A stretch of 32,561 bases of DNA from Bacteroidales bacterium (GCA_017555965.1 JAFZFH010000056.1:1-32561), one strand, 5' to 3'; shown: positions 1-10,215, counted from the first letter of the stretch. The notes: generated by a model not told the origin, from the sequence alone. Made by a program: numbers and translations.

Positions 1-35
1 CCTTTGGGCACGCAACGTCTGTAAGTGAATGATGG

Positions 36-809
36 TTAGTCGATTGTGAGTTCGACGGGGCAGTGGTCGGACCCGAAGATTTCGGTGTGGATCCTTGCGC
101 CTTTGAGCCTGTCCTTCAGGTTTTCTGATGTCACGAAATAGTCAATACGCCAACCTACATTCTTCTGACGTGCCTGGAAGCGGTATGACCACCATGAGTA
201 AATGTCTGCCTGGTCAGGGTAGAAGTATCTGAACGTGTCGATGAAGCCGGCATCCAGGAGGGTAGTGAACTGTCCGCGTTCCTGATCTGTGAAGCCCGGG
301 TTCATTCGGTTGCCTTTCGGATTCTTGAGGTCAATCTCCTTATGGGCGACATTCAGGTCTCCGCATACGATGACTCCCATCTTTTCTCCCTTTGCATTTG
401 TCCTTTCGGCAAGACCCTTCAGGAACTCTCTGAAATCGTCTTCCCATTTCATTCTGTAGTCAAGTCTCTTCAGGCCGTCCTGTGCATTGGGTGTGTATAC
501 GCAGACAAGGAAGAAGTCTTCCATCTCCAGCGTTATCACTCGACCTTCGTGGTCGTGCTCGTCGATGCCGATGCCATAGGATACACTGACAGGGTCGTGC
601 TTTGTGAAAATTGCAGTTCCCGAATAACCCTTCTTGTCTGCATAGTTCCAGTAGGATCTGTAGCCTAGGAACTCCAGGTCTATCTGTCCCTCCTGGAGCT
701 TGGTCTCCTGAAGACAGAAGAAGTCGGCGTCAAGCTCTGTGAATATGTCGGCGAAGCCCTTGCCGCATACGGCCCTCAGGCCGTTCACGTTCCATGAAAT
801 GAACTTCAT
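36..809 (-). CDS. xth: Exodeoxyribonuclease III (AP endonuclease)
   Basis: Predicted 257-residue member of the exonuclease III / AP endonuclease family, a cytoplasmic Mg2+-dependent enzyme that nicks DNA 5' of abasic sites in base excision repair. Visible family motifs are WNVNGLR at residues 6-12, QETK at 34-37 with the metal-binding Glu35, GDLNVAH in the middle of the protein, and the C-terminal SDHCPVEL with catalytic Asp248-His249. Length is typical of the family. The frame stays open 12 codons further upstream, but the start is placed at 809 because MKFISWNVNGLR is the usual N-terminus and the longer version would overlap the end of cysS. The start lies one base after the cysS stop codon, so the two genes are probably one transcript. 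No terminator is visible in bases 1-35. Confidence 0.95.
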   Translation of the reverse strand: MKFISWNVNGLRAVCGKGFADIFTELDADFFCLQETKLQEGQIDLEFLGYRSYWNYADKKGYSGTAIFTKHDPVSVSYGIGIDEHDHEGRVITLEMEDFFLVCVYTPNAQDGLKRLDYRMKWEDDFREFLKGLAERTNAKGEKMGVIVCGDLNVAHKEIDLKNPKGNRMNPGFTDQERGQFTTLLDAGFIDTFRYFYPDQADIYSWWSYRFQARQKNVGWRIDYFVTSENLKDRLKGARIHTEIFGSDHCPVELTID

Positions 810-810
810 A

Positions 811-2349
811 CTATTCCAATGTCCATTCTGTGCCGTCCTTGCCATCCTTGATCAGGATGCCAAGTGCCTTGAGGTCGTCACGGATACGGTCGCTGGTAGC
901 CCAGTCCTTCGCAGCCTTTGCAGCCTTTCTCTGCTCGAGGACCATGTTTACAAGGCCGTCGATTGTCTGAACAGCCTTTCCGCCTTCGCTTTCCTCATCG
1001 CGGAGTCCGAGAACTCCGAAGACTACGTTGTCGAAGAGGTCTGTCAGTGCCTTGTAGTCTGAAGCGTCAAGAGTGAGCTTCTTGTCCTTTGCTGTATTGA
1101 TGATGCGTACTGCGTCAAATACATGGGAGAGTGCGATAGGTGTGTTGAGGTCATCGCAGAGAGCCTCATAAACACCTTCCGCCAGAGTGCGCACCTCAGC
1201 GTTCGAAGCGGTAACTTCTGCAGGGGCTGTTGCGGATACGAATTCACCATAGGCAAGTGCCGGTGCAGATGCTACGCCTGCTGCGCCTGCCAATGCCTTG
1301 AGGTCCTTGGCTGCCTGCATGATTCTCTTGAGACCTTTCTCTGCAGCCTGCAGAGCCTCGTTGCTGAAATCGAGAGTTCCGCGATAGTGCGCCTGGAGGA
1401 TGAAGAAGCGTACAGTCATAGGAGTGTATGCCTGAGCAAGCTTGTCATGCTTTCCGGCGAAGAGCTCAGGAAGAGTGATGAAGTTGCCGAGCGACTTGCC
1501 CATCTTCTTTCCCTCGATAGTGATCATGTTGTTGTGCATCCAGTACTTCACTCCGCTGCATCCGCGCGAAGCTGTGTTCTGAGCAATCTCGCACTCGTGG
1601 TGAGGGAAGAGGAGGTCCATTCCGCCTCCGTGGATGTCGAATTCCTTTCCGAGATATTTCTCGCTCATGGCAGAGCACTCAAGGTGCCATCCCGGGAAGC
1701 CGTCACTCCAAGGTGAAGGCCAGCGCATGATATGCTCAGGTGAAGCCTTCTTCCAAAGTGCGAAGTCGTACGACGCTCTCTTGTCCTGCTGGCCGTCGAG
1801 GTCGCGTGTTCCTTCCTTTACCTCATCCAATGTGCGGCCTGAGAGAATGCCGTACTTGTGATCCTTGTCATACTTTAGGACGTCAAAATAAATGGAACCG
1901 TTGCTTTCGTATGCATAACCGGCATCGAGAATCTTTTTCACGAGGTCGATCTGCTCGATGATGTGTCCCGAAGCACGTGGCTCGATCGAAGGTGGAGCTA
2001 CGTTGAGCATTCGCATTGCCTCATGGTATGCGAGCGTACATCTCTGTACAACCTCCATCGGCTCGAGCTGCTCGAGGCGAGCCTTCTTTGCAATCTTGTC
2101 CTCTCCCTCGTCAGCATCGTGCTCGAGGTGTCCTACGTCTGTGATGTTGCGTACATAGCGGACCTTATAGCCCAGGTGCTTGAGGAGCTTTACGAATACG
2201 TCATATGTAACTCCCGGTCTTGCATGGCCGAGGTGTGCGTCGCCGTATACGGTCGGACCGCAGACATAAAGTCCCACATGGCCCTCATTGAGGGGCTTGA
2301 ACAATTCTTTCTTTCTTGAAAGTGAATTGGTAATATATAATTCTCTCAT
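811..2349 (-). CDS. cysS: Cysteinyl-tRNA synthetase
   Basis: Predicted 512-residue class I aminoacyl-tRNA synthetase that charges tRNA-Cys. The N-terminus carries [16 protein letters not shown], containing the zinc ligand Cys30 and the HIGH-type signature HLGH at 39-42. HHECEIAQ supplies further zinc-site residues, and KMGKS near residue 282 is the KMSKS loop. The C-terminal DALR-like helical region ends in WTLE. An alternative start 24 codons upstream (GTG) was rejected because a -7 promoter box on the same strand (2371-2378) would lie inside that extension, while the ATG at 2349 fits the family N-terminus. xth follows with a one-base gap. Confidence 0.96.
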   Translation of the reverse strand: MRELYITNSLSRKKELFKPLNEGHVGLYVCGPTVYGDAHLGHARPGVTYDVFVKLLKHLGYKVRYVRNITDVGHLEHDADEGEDKIAKKARLEQLEPMEVVQRCTLAYHEAMRMLNVAPPSIEPRASGHIIEQIDLVKKILDAGYAYESNGSIYFDVLKYDKDHKYGILSGRTLDEVKEGTRDLDGQQDKRASYDFALWKKASPEHIMRWPSPWSDGFPGWHLECSAMSEKYLGKEFDIHGGGMDLLFPHHECEIAQNTASRGCSGVKYWMHNNMITIEGKKMGKSLGNFITLPELFAGKHDKLAQAYTPMTVRFFILQAHYRGTLDFSNEALQAAEKGLKRIMQAAKDLKALAGAAGVASAPALAYGEFVSATAPAEVTASNAEVRTLAEGVYEALCDDLNTPIALSHVFDAVRIINTAKDKKLTLDASDYKALTDLFDNVVFGVLGLRDEESEGGKAVQTIDGLVNMVLEQRKAAKAAKDWATSDRIRDDLKALGILIKDGKDGTEWTLE

Positions 2350-2370
2350 AATCTCATAATCTACAATCTG

Positions 2371-2378
2371 CAAATATA
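2371..2378 (-). promoter_or_regulatory. Bacteroidota -7 promoter box for cysS-xth
   Basis: On the minus strand this reads TATATTTG, an exact TAnnTTTG match, 21 bases before the chosen cysS start. No clear TTTG box is seen at the expected upstream distance. It is back to back with the plus-strand box at 2392-2399. Confidence 0.55.
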
Positions 2379-2391
2379 GTGAATTATTTAG

Positions 2392-2399
2392 TACCTTTG
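2392..2399 (+). promoter_or_regulatory. Bacteroidota -7 promoter box for the 2430 gene
   Basis: TACCTTTG matches TAnnTTTG exactly and lies 30 bases before the ATG at 2430. Together with the minus-strand box at 2371-2378 it makes a compact divergent promoter region of about 80 bp between cysS and the exported protein gene. Confidence 0.55.
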
Positions 2400-2429
2400 A
2401 ATGATTTTTATAATGCCGCACACTAAATA

Positions 2430-4448
2430 ATGAGAAGACTATTTGCCGTTACTGTAATATGTATGCTTTTCGCGTCTTGTCTGTCACTTTATGCCCAGAA
2501 GAAGGAAAAGCTGACATTCGAGACAATCTACAGGCCTGTCTATGGCTATCTTATTGATTCATTGACAAATACCCCGTTCAAAAAAGCTGCCGTATATGCT
2601 TTTGATTCCATTGAGGATGCAAGAAAAGGAGAGGAGGCTCTGATGAGGTCCCGTAACCCGATGACCCTCAAGCTGAAAGGCGATGTCGTGGAGACTTTTA
2701 CGGATGAGTCCGGAAGATATATGGTTCCGGCCAGAAATACTGGAGCGCTGATCTTCTATCTCAAGGAAAGGGACGAGATCATCGTCGAGGAAATCGCAGA
2801 CCGTTCTGAAGTGAGCCGAGGCAGGAAGGTAGTAAAGCCGGAGTATGATTTTGATATCTCTGAATATCTTGGAGCCGATTATGTCAGGGAGCCGGGCCGA
2901 GTCCGCAAGAAGGGACCGGAAGGAGTGGTTCTCGACATGAATTTCAAGGCATATATTCCTCGTCCTGGAGATAAGGGAAAGGAATCTCGTGTGGTTGTGG
3001 AAAGACGTATAGAGGATATGGAGACAGGAGAAATCCTGTCCGTTGAGGTGCCTGTAGTAAGGGATGGAAAATCATTGCATAAGCAGAGAAGAAAGATGAT
3101 TTCCAAAGGGTTGATCATCGACGATCTTTATGAGATCGCTGAGAATCATCCGGTCCTGTCGGACAGCACTACCAGCATAAGGGTTGTCGACCATATGGAT
3201 ACCGAGCCATGGAAGGAGAGACCTTTCCGTCTGGGTTATTATGTGAGCATGGAGACTGCCGGCGAAACAAGGCCGATCGATACGCTGTACATGCTGTCAA
3301 ACCGCATCAACAAGCCTTTGAAATATCTTGAATATGAATTCGATCCATACGGATGGGACGTGGAGGAGACTACGGACCAGCGTCGTTCTGTCATGAGAAG
3401 GTTGGTTCTTGAAGGAGAATATGACGGTAATGTTTCTGAAGTTCTGAAGGATCCGTCATATGTCCTCAGGGAACTTCATGTGAAGGCGACTGTAGCTCAG
3501 AATATGGAATACAGTGAGTGTATCGCATTGGCTGACAGTATGGTGGCCGGAGTCATGGATGAACTTCGCGTTGCCTTTGCTGAAAAGATTGACGACCAGG
3601 TGCGCATTACAAAGACTTCTCAGGTGTCGTCCGATGCCTCGTACAGAAATAATGTCTCTTACCGTTATATTTTCAGCACCGGACGTCAGTTTTCAAAGAA
3701 CGATTATCTGCTGCAGATAAAGCGTGCGAAGGAAGATGCCAGAGTCGAGAGGCTTTGCAGGCAGGCGATGGAAGAACGCCAGATTCTTGAAGGTACTACA
3801 TGGGATTATGCTGCAAATGTCCTTGCCTCCCTTTATCTGAAGCAGGGAAGGACCGATCTGTCGCTTCTTGCTCCATTCATAGACAAATCACTGGTTGAAT
3901 GTGATATCCGGATCGAGGATCCGGTCACATTTGAGCCGGCCGTGATGAACAGGAGGGAGGTTGTAGCGAATCAGGTGCTGATGCTCATGAGGATGCAGGA
4001 GTTTGCGGAGGCCGCTTCGCTTGCCGGGATGCTGCCGGCGGAATATGCTTCGCTGCGCCAGATTGCGCTCTGCAAGAACGGTGACGCGCTGTCTGATGAT
4101 GCTTCGAAGAATGCTGTGAGACTCTCGTCATCTAGAAACAGTGTGCTGGTGGATATGCTTTCAGGCAAGGTTTCGGATTCGACTTTCGAAACTTTGGCTG
4201 TCATGTCCGAAGACGATGCGATGACATGGTATCTGAGGGCCAGGGCATACTGCATGAAGTATGATAATGAGTCCTGGGAGATGCAGGCTGCAGCGCTCGA
4301 TGCTTCGGACCAGACGGTCTATAATCACGTCATGGATTGCCTCAGAAGGTGTTTTGACATGGATCCGTCTTTGGTACCCGCAGCTAAATTTGACTCGGAA
4401 ATCAATGAATATGCACTCAAGGAAGTATTAGGTATTTATGTTCTTTGA
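2430..4448 (+). CDS. Exported protein of unknown function, carboxypeptidase-regulatory-like N-terminus
   Basis: A 672-residue protein I do not recognise by name. The N-terminus is a clear signal peptide: basic MRR, a hydrophobic core, then CLSLYAQKK. The YA|Q junction typical of Bacteroidota suggests signal peptidase I cleavage near residue 22. A lipoprotein reading with Cys17 is possible but the lipobox (FASC) is weak. Roughly residues 35-115 look like a carboxypeptidase-regulatory-type beta domain ([20 protein letters not shown], later [10 protein letters not shown]). The rest is charged; the C-terminal third is helical and could be TPR-like. It is probably periplasmic or attached to the outer membrane. 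Its stop codon overlaps the -33 box of the purE promoter, so the purine genes are probably not simply co-transcribed with it. No membrane segments other than the signal were seen. Confidence 0.8.
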   Translation: MRRLFAVTVICMLFASCLSLYAQKKEKLTFETIYRPVYGYLIDSLTNTPFKKAAVYAFDSIEDARKGEEALMRSRNPMTLKLKGDVVETFTDESGRYMVPARNTGALIFYLKERDEIIVEEIADRSEVSRGRKVVKPEYDFDISEYLGADYVREPGRVRKKGPEGVVLDMNFKAYIPRPGDKGKESRVVVERRIEDMETGEILSVEVPVVRDGKSLHKQRRKMISKGLIIDDLYEIAENHPVLSDSTTSIRVVDHMDTEPWKERPFRLGYYVSMETAGETRPIDTLYMLSNRINKPLKYLEYEFDPYGWDVEETTDQRRSVMRRLVLEGEYDGNVSEVLKDPSYVLRELHVKATVAQNMEYSECIALADSMVAGVMDELRVAFAEKIDDQVRITKTSQVSSDASYRNNVSYRYIFSTGRQFSKNDYLLQIKRAKEDARVERLCRQAMEERQILEGTTWDYAANVLASLYLKQGRTDLSLLAPFIDKSLVECDIRIEDPVTFEPAVMNRREVVANQVLMLMRMQEFAEAASLAGMLPAEYASLRQIALCKNGDALSDDASKNAVRLSSSRNSVLVDMLSGKVSDSTFETLAVMSEDDAMTWYLRARAYCMKYDNESWEMQAAALDASDQTVYNHVMDCLRRCFDMDPSLVPAAKFDSEINEYALKEVLGIYVL

Positions 4449-4474
4449 TTGTTGCTCTTTTTTGTTTACATTTG
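4444..4474 (+). promoter_or_regulatory. Promoter of purE-purL-purF (TTTG-N19-TACATTTG)
   Basis: TTTG at 4444-4447 and TACATTTG at 4467-4474 are separated by 19 bases, an almost ideal Bacteroidota sigma-ABfr promoter. The -33 box overlaps the stop codon of the preceding gene. The ATG of purE is at 4493, so the untranslated leader would be only about 10-15 bases, too short for a riboswitch. Confidence 0.7.
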
Positions 4475-4492
4475 CCACTTAATTCAGAAAAT

Positions 4493-4960
4493 ATGAAAGT
4501 AGCAATCATCATGGGTTCGACCAGCGACCTCGAGATCATGTCGCAGGCAATCAATGTCCTCGAAGGATTCGGGGTTGAGGTTGTAAAGAAGGTCATCAGT
4601 GCCCACAGAACTCCTGATCTCATGTGCGAGTTCGCAAAGTCAGCAAAGTCAAACGGAATCGGTGTAATCATCGCAGGCGCAGGTGGAGCAGCTCATGTTG
4701 CCGGTGTTGTTGCCGGAATGACTACAGTGCCGGTGATCGGAGTTCCTATCCAGACTAAGGCTCTCGGCGGTATGGATTCACTTCTGTCCATCGTTCAGAT
4801 GCCTGCAGGTATCCCTGTAGCGACAATGGCTATCAACGGCGCAAAGAATGCCGGTCTTTTTGCTGCACAGATCCTTGCTCTGACAGACGAGGCTCTTTCT
4901 GCAAAACTCGACGAGTTCAGAAAGGAGCAGACACAGAAAGTACTTGACGCAACGATATAA
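4493..4960 (+). CDS. purE: N5-CAIR mutase / phosphoribosylaminoimidazole carboxylase catalytic subunit
   Basis: A 155-residue PurE that interconverts carboxyaminoimidazole ribonucleotides in de novo purine synthesis. Motifs include [11 protein letters not shown] at residues 6-16, [11 protein letters not shown] with the active-site [20 protein letters not shown], and the GIPVATMAI segment. Length and motifs look like class I PurE, which normally works with PurK on N5-CAIR; no purK is in the window, so a partner elsewhere or direct AIR carboxylation cannot be told apart here. The start at 4493 was chosen over an in-frame ATG 16 codons upstream because the promoter lies inside that extension. 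purL follows after 5 bases. Confidence 0.95.
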   Translation: MKVAIIMGSTSDLEIMSQAINVLEGFGVEVVKKVISAHRTPDLMCEFAKSAKSNGIGVIIAGAGGAAHVAGVVAGMTTVPVIGVPIQTKALGGMDSLLSIVQMPAGIPVATMAINGAKNAGLFAAQILALTDEALSAKLDEFRKEQTQKVLDATI

Positions 4961-4965
4961 CAATC

Positions 4966-7900
4966 ATGAACAATTATCGCATTTACGTAGAAAAATACCC
5001 TGAATTTCAGGTGGAGGCACGCAGCCTTCTGAGTGAGCTGAACGAAAACCTTCAGCTTAACCTCGGAACGCTGCGTTTCCTTAATGTCTATGACCTTTTC
5101 GGTTTTTCAGAGGAACTTCTCGAGAAGAGCCGTTACAGTGTCTTCGGAGAAATTGTTACCGACAGCGTTACCGACGAGTGTGACCTGACAGGTACAAAGT
5201 ACATCGCAGTGGAGTTCCTCCCTGGTCAGTTCGATCAGAGAGCAGCATCTGCTGTCGATTGTGTCCGCCTTATCGATCCTTCGGCAAAGGTGAGCATCAA
5301 GAGTTCAAAGCTCATCATCCTTTCAGGGGACACTTCTGACGAGGTTGTTGAGAAGATCAAGAAGTATTATATCAACGCAGTGGAGTCCCGTGAGAAGGAT
5401 CTTTCAAAGCTGACAGCGATGGAGCAGCCTGAGGTCGTTCCTGTAAATGTCCTTGAAGGCCTTACAGCACTTACAGAGGAGGATCTTGCTCCTTTCTGCA
5501 AGAAGATGGGACTTGCCATGAATGCGGACGACCTTCGTGAGGTCGTGAATTATTTCAAGGCGGAAGGCCGCGATCCATATGAGACCGAACTCCGTATCCT
5601 TGATACATACTGGAGTGACCACTGCCGTCATACAACCTTCACTACCGAACTCGATGACATCGATGTTGAGGAGTCATTCATGAAGGAGGAACTTGACGGT
5701 ACATTGAACCTCTATATGAAGATCCGCAAGGAACTTGGACGCGAGAACAAGGGTCTGAACCTTATGGATATGGCATGTATAGGTGCTCGTTACCTCAAGG
5801 CAAACGGTTACCTCGACGATATGGAGGTCAGCGAAGAGAACAATGCATGCAGCATATATGTAGACGTGGATATCGTCAATGACGAGGGAGAGATGACCAC
5901 AGAGAAGTGGCTCCTCCAGTTCAAGAACGAGACACACAACCACCCTACAGAGATCGAGCCGTTCGGTGGTGCAGCCACATGTCTTGGCGGTGCGATCCGT
6001 GACCCGCTCTCTGGTCGTGCATATGTTTACCAAGCTATGCGTGTGACAGGTGCCGGTGACATCTGGCAGCCGGTTGCAGACACTATCCCTGGCAAACTTC
6101 CTCAGAGCATCATCTCTCGTAAGGCGGCTCACGGATATTCAAGTTACGGTAACCAGATCGGTCTTGCGACAACCCACGTACGTGAGGTATACCACGAGGG
6201 TTATGTGGCAAAGCGTCTCGAGGTAGGTGCTGTTGTAGGTGCAGTAAAGGCTGACAGCGTACGTCGCGAGAGCCCTGCTCCTGGAGACATCGTCCTTCTT
6301 CTCGGAGGCCGTACAGGCCGCGACGGTGTAGGTGGTGCTACAGGTTCATCGAAGGAACACACCGAGGAGTCTCTCGAGACTTGCGGAAGTGAGGTTCAGA
6401 AGGGTAACGCTCCTGAGGAGAGAAAGCTTCAGAGACTTTTCCGTCGTCCGGAAGTTACAAAACTCATTAAGAAATCAAATGACTTCGGTGCCGGTGGTGT
6501 CAGCGTGGCAATCGGCGAGCTTACCGACGGTCTTGACATATATCTCGACAGAGTTCCTACCAAGTACAGCGGACTCAACTCTACAGAACTTGCAATCAGC
6601 GAGTCTCAGGAGCGTATGTCCATTGTGATCGAGGCTAAGGATAAGGAAGAGATGATTGCATACTGCTTGAGCGAGAACGTTGAGGTGACACATGTCGCTG
6701 ACGTTACAGACAAGGGCCGTATGCGTATGTTCAACGGTGACAGACTTATCGTTGACCTTTCACGCGAATTCATCGACAGTGCCGGAGCAAAGCATTATGC
6801 AAAGGCTACTGTAGGCGCAGTGGAGCAGAAGAATCCGTTCGAGCGCACTGTTGCAGGTGAAACTTTTGAAGACAAGGTATTCCACAATCTCCAGGATCCT
6901 AACGTGACTTCACAGAAGGGTCTCATCGAGATGTTCGACTCTACTATCGGTCGTTCGACAGTCCTCATGCCGTTCGGAGGTATGCTCCAGACGACTGAGA
7001 CTCAGGTTTCAGTCCAGAAACTTCCTACAGACGGATACACTGACACTGCTTCGATCATGGCATTCGGATACAACCCGTTCATCGCAAGCTGGAGCCCATA
7101 TCATGGTGCTGCTTATGCGGTTGTCGAGGCTTGTTCGAAGGTTGTGGCTGCCGGTGCTTCATATGAGAAGATGCGCTTCTCATACCAGGAGTATTTCGAG
7201 CGTATGACAGACCGCAAGTCATGGGGTAAGCCGCTTTCGGCTCTCATGGGTGCATTGAAGATGCAGGTGGAGTTCGGCCTTCCTTCAATCGGAGGAAAGG
7301 ACTCTATGAGCGGTACATTCGAGAACATCAACGTACCTCCAATGCTCATGGCCTTCGGTATCACTACCGTTGACGCAGGTCAGGTGATCTCTCCTGAACT
7401 CAAGTACGAGGGCAACAGGCTTTATCTGATAAAGCATACTCCTCTTGCTAACTATATGCCTGATGTAGAACAGCTTAAAGCAAACTGGAACTATGTGCAC
7501 GAGCAGATCCAGGCAGAGAACATCGTTTCGGGTTATGCACTCGGATTCGGTGGACTTGCAGAGGCTATCTGCAAGATGTCATTCGGTAATGCTCTCGATG
7601 CAAGAATCAAGTATGATGAGGCAGAACTCTTCAACTACGGTTACGGTTCGATCCTCGTAGAGGCTGAAGAGGCTTTGGATTATCCTAACGCAATCCTCAT
7701 CGGTGAGGTTACTGACGGAGAGGACAGCGAGCTCACAATCAACGGCAAGAAGTTCGATATCTTCGAACTCATGTCTGTAAACGGAGCGAAGTTCGCGGAG
7801 GTATATCCTGACACAGCCGAGGCATATCATAAGAATGTGGTACCTGCAGGTCTTGAGGGTGTGAAGCCGTTCAAGGCCAAGAGAGCAGACCTCAAGTATA

Positions 7901-8724
7901 AGGGTGAGCCGGTTGAGACGCCTGTCGCTTATCTCCCTGTATTCCCTGGAACTAACTGTGATTACGATTCTGCGAAGGCATGGCGCAATGCCGGTGCTGA
8001 GGTCCGTATGAGCGTATTCTGCAACCTTACAGAAGATGATATCTTCAGATCTATCGCAGAAATGAAGAAGAATATCGATGAGTGTCATATCCTCATGCTT
8101 TGCGGAGGATTCTCGGCAGGTGACGAGCCGGACGGCAGCGGTAAGTTCATTGCAAACGTACTCAACAACAAGGATATTGCAGATGCTATCCATGCACTGA
8201 TCGACCGCGGAGGTCTTATCCTCGGTATCTGTAACGGATTCCAGGCTCTTGTGAAGTCAGGTCTCCTTCCTTACGGACGCCTCGGTCAGGTTACAAAGGA
8301 CAGCCCTACACTCTTCCGTAACGACATCAACCGTCACATCTCACAGATGGTGACAACACGTGTCGGTACGACAAATTCTCCATGGCTCAAGGACTTCGCT
8401 ATCGGCGATCTCCATACTATTGCAGTGAGCCACGGCGAGGGTAAGTTCGTTGTGAATGAGGACTTTGCGCGTGAACTCTTTGCAAATGGTCAGGTGGCAT
8501 TCCAGTATGTGGATCCTCTCGAGGAGGAGCCGACAATGGAGTCTCCATACAACCCTAACGGTTCATACTACGCAATCGAGGGTATCATCAGCAAGAATGG
8601 CCAGATCCTCGGAAAGATGGGACATACTGAGCGTTTCGAAGATAATCTCTTCAAGAATATCGACGACGATACACGTGAGCAGCCGTTGTTCCACAATGCT
8701 GTCGCATATTTCCGCGGCGAATAA
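4966..8724 (+). CDS. purL: Phosphoribosylformylglycinamidine synthase, single-chain
   Basis: A 1252-residue large-type FGAM synthase, which converts FGAR, glutamine and ATP to FGAM. The N-terminal linker domain is followed by the synthetase core, with YWSDHCRHTTF near residue 215 and FKNETHNHPTEIEPFGGAATC near 320. A second AIR-synthase-like half follows (GGKDSMSG near residue 780). The C-terminal class I glutaminase domain begins near residue 985 (FPGTNCDYDSA) with the nucleophile Cys1089 in GICNGFQ and the SHGEGKF segment. All domains are fused, unlike the split PurL/PurQ/PurS type. It is in the same operon as purE (5-base gap) and purF (61-base gap containing a palindromic repeat). Confidence 0.97.
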   Translation: MNNYRIYVEKYPEFQVEARSLLSELNENLQLNLGTLRFLNVYDLFGFSEELLEKSRYSVFGEIVTDSVTDECDLTGTKYIAVEFLPGQFDQRAASAVDCVRLIDPSAKVSIKSSKLIILSGDTSDEVVEKIKKYYINAVESREKDLSKLTAMEQPEVVPVNVLEGLTALTEEDLAPFCKKMGLAMNADDLREVVNYFKAEGRDPYETELRILDTYWSDHCRHTTFTTELDDIDVEESFMKEELDGTLNLYMKIRKELGRENKGLNLMDMACIGARYLKANGYLDDMEVSEENNACSIYVDVDIVNDEGEMTTEKWLLQFKNETHNHPTEIEPFGGAATCLGGAIRDPLSGRAYVYQAMRVTGAGDIWQPVADTIPGKLPQSIISRKAAHGYSSYGNQIGLATTHVREVYHEGYVAKRLEVGAVVGAVKADSVRRESPAPGDIVLLLGGRTGRDGVGGATGSSKEHTEESLETCGSEVQKGNAPEERKLQRLFRRPEVTKLIKKSNDFGAGGVSVAIGELTDGLDIYLDRVPTKYSGLNSTELAISESQERMSIVIEAKDKEEMIAYCLSENVEVTHVADVTDKGRMRMFNGDRLIVDLSREFIDSAGAKHYAKATVGAVEQKNPFERTVAGETFEDKVFHNLQDPNVTSQKGLIEMFDSTIGRSTVLMPFGGMLQTTETQVSVQKLPTDGYTDTASIMAFGYNPFIASWSPYHGAAYAVVEACSKVVAAGASYEKMRFSYQEYFERMTDRKSWGKPLSALMGALKMQVEFGLPSIGGKDSMSGTFENINVPPMLMAFGITTVDAGQVISPELKYEGNRLYLIKHTPLANYMPDVEQLKANWNYVHEQIQAENIVSGYALGFGGLAEAICKMSFGNALDARIKYDEAELFNYGYGSILVEAEEALDYPNAILIGEVTDGEDSELTINGKKFDIFELMSVNGAKFAEVYPDTAEAYHKNVVPAGLEGVKPFKAKRADLKYKGEPVETPVAYLPVFPGTNCDYDSAKAWRNAGAEVRMSVFCNLTEDDIFRSIAEMKKNIDECHILMLCGGFSAGDEPDGSGKFIANVLNNKDIADAIHALIDRGGLILGICNGFQALVKSGLLPYGRLGQVTKDSPTLFRNDINRHISQMVTTRVGTTNSPWLKDFAIGDLHTIAVSHGEGKFVVNEDFARELFANGQVAFQYVDPLEEEPTMESPYNPNGSYYAIEGIISKNGQILGKMGHTERFEDNLFKNIDDDTREQPLFHNAVAYFRGE

Positions 8725-8743
8725 CTTACAACGGCACCAGTCA

Positions 8744-8769
8744 GTCATCCCCGGCCTGACCGGGAATCT
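8744..8769 (+). repeat. 26-bp palindromic repeat, copy A (purL-purF gap)
   Basis: Begins GTCATCCCCGG and ends CCGGGAATCT with a 5-base centre, so the arms ATCCCCGG and CCGGGAAT pair with one mismatch. It matches copy B at 26884-26909 at 24 of 26 positions. It lies in the same orientation as the host operon and accounts for nearly half of the 61-base gap. I recall similar dispersed palindromes from other bacterial genomes; copy number in this genome is unknown. Confidence 0.75.
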
Positions 8770-8785
8770 AACTAAAACGAACGAA

Positions 8786-10180
8786 ATGTGTAAATGCAAT
8801 AAATACAGAGATGACAAGATCCACCATGAGTGTGGCGTGCTTGGCATCTATGGAGTTGAAGATGCTGCAGGCCTTGCATATTATGGCCTGCATGCGCTTC
8901 AGCACAGAGGACAGCAGGGATGCGGTATAGTTACCGTAGATGATGAGAAGGTCTTCCACAGAGTAAAGGGTGACGGCCTTGTTACTGAGGTCTTCAACGA
9001 GAAGAAGATGAACCAGCTTCCTGGAAAGATGGCGATCGGTCATGTGCGTTACAGCAATGCCGGCTGCAAGGGAACTGAGAACATCCAGCCTTTCCTCTTC
9101 CACCACAACTCGGGAGACTTCGCAATGGCCAATAACGGAAGCATTGTGAACTACGTGCAGCTGCGCAAGGAACTTGAGGACAAGGGAAGCCTTTTCCAGT
9201 CATCTTCTGATGCTGAGGTCCTCGCCCACCTCATCAAGAAGCAGGGTGCTTACAACAACGTACCGCGAATCAATGCGATAAGGGATGCCTTGAACCAGAT
9301 GGATGGTGCCTATTCGTTCGTGATCATGACAGGACGCAGGATCTATGCCTGCCGTGACAAGTACGGATTCCATCCCCTTGCGCTCGGAAAGCTCGGTGAC
9401 GGTTATGTCGTAGCCAGTGAAACATGTGCATTCGATGTTCTCGGAGCAGAACACATAAGGGATATCGAGCCAGGTGAGATCGTTACAGTGGACCACCACG
9501 GCATCCGCAGCCAGTTCTATTCAGAACCTCAGCGCCATGCCATGTGTGCAATGGAATATGTATACTTCGCACGTCCTGACAGCGACATTGAGGGATGCAA
9601 TGTCCACAACTATCGCAAGGAGTCCGGCAAGATCCTCTTCCAGGAGGCTCCGGCAGATGCTGATATCGTGATCGGTGTTCCGGATTCAAGTCTCAGTGCG
9701 GCACAGGGTTATGCTGAGGCCAGCGGTATGCCTTATGAGATGGGTCTTATCAAGAACAAGTATGTGGGACGAACATTCATCCTTCCTACTCAGGCTCTTC
9801 GTGAGAAGGGTGTGAAGATGAAGCTCTCTCCTGTAAGATCTATCGTCAAGGGTAAGAGGGTTGTGCTTGTGGATGATTCGATTGTCCGTGGTACAACTTC
9901 GCTCAAGATTGTAAAGATGCTTCGAGAGGCCGGTGCTGCAGAGGTACATGTCCGTATCGCAAGTGCTCCTCTGAAATACACTTGCTATTACGGTGTGGAT
10001 GTACATACTCCGCAGGAACTTATCAGCAACAGTAACAGTGTTGAGCAGGTGTGCAAGCTCATCGATGCGGATTCGCTCGCATTCCTCTCTCACGAGGGTA
10101 TGCTCAAGGCCGGCAAGCGCGACGACCTCTGTCTTGCCTGCTTCAATCACGAATATCCTACCAAGCTCTACGAAGAATAA
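8786..10180 (+). CDS. purF: Amidophosphoribosyltransferase, Fe-S type
   Basis: A 464-residue PurF that makes phosphoribosylamine from PRPP and glutamine, the first committed step of purine synthesis. A short propeptide (about 15 residues) precedes the N-terminal nucleophile Cys16 in ECGVLGIYG, then GLHALQHRGQQG of the Ntn glutaminase domain. The phosphoribosyltransferase half has the PRPP loop VLVDDSIVRGTTS. Cys254, Cys400, Cys449 and Cys452 (LCLACF near the end) correspond in context to the four cluster ligands known from Bacillus subtilis PurF, so a 4Fe-4S enzyme with a cleaved propeptide is inferred. The frame is open far into purL, but the start at 8786 gives the family N-terminus and avoids a 270-base overlap. 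Confidence 0.96.
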   Translation: MCKCNKYRDDKIHHECGVLGIYGVEDAAGLAYYGLHALQHRGQQGCGIVTVDDEKVFHRVKGDGLVTEVFNEKKMNQLPGKMAIGHVRYSNAGCKGTENIQPFLFHHNSGDFAMANNGSIVNYVQLRKELEDKGSLFQSSSDAEVLAHLIKKQGAYNNVPRINAIRDALNQMDGAYSFVIMTGRRIYACRDKYGFHPLALGKLGDGYVVASETCAFDVLGAEHIRDIEPGEIVTVDHHGIRSQFYSEPQRHAMCAMEYVYFARPDSDIEGCNVHNYRKESGKILFQEAPADADIVIGVPDSSLSAAQGYAEASGMPYEMGLIKNKYVGRTFILPTQALREKGVKMKLSPVRSIVKGKRVVLVDDSIVRGTTSLKIVKMLREAGAAEVHVRIASAPLKYTCYYGVDVHTPQELISNSNSVEQVCKLIDADSLAFLSHEGMLKAGKRDDLCLACFNHEYPTKLYEE

Positions 10181-10215
10181 TTAGCATTTTCAATCGCCTG
10201 ATTTTCAGTATATTG

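Noticed and set aside
4475-4492. Possible purine riboswitch ahead of purE.
   Set aside because: The predicted transcript start leaves only about 10-15 untranslated bases, too short for any aptamer.
8456-8785. A 110-codon N-terminal extension of PurF.
   Set aside because: It overlaps purL in another frame, includes repeat A, and PurF needs its Cys16 close to the N-terminus after a short propeptide.
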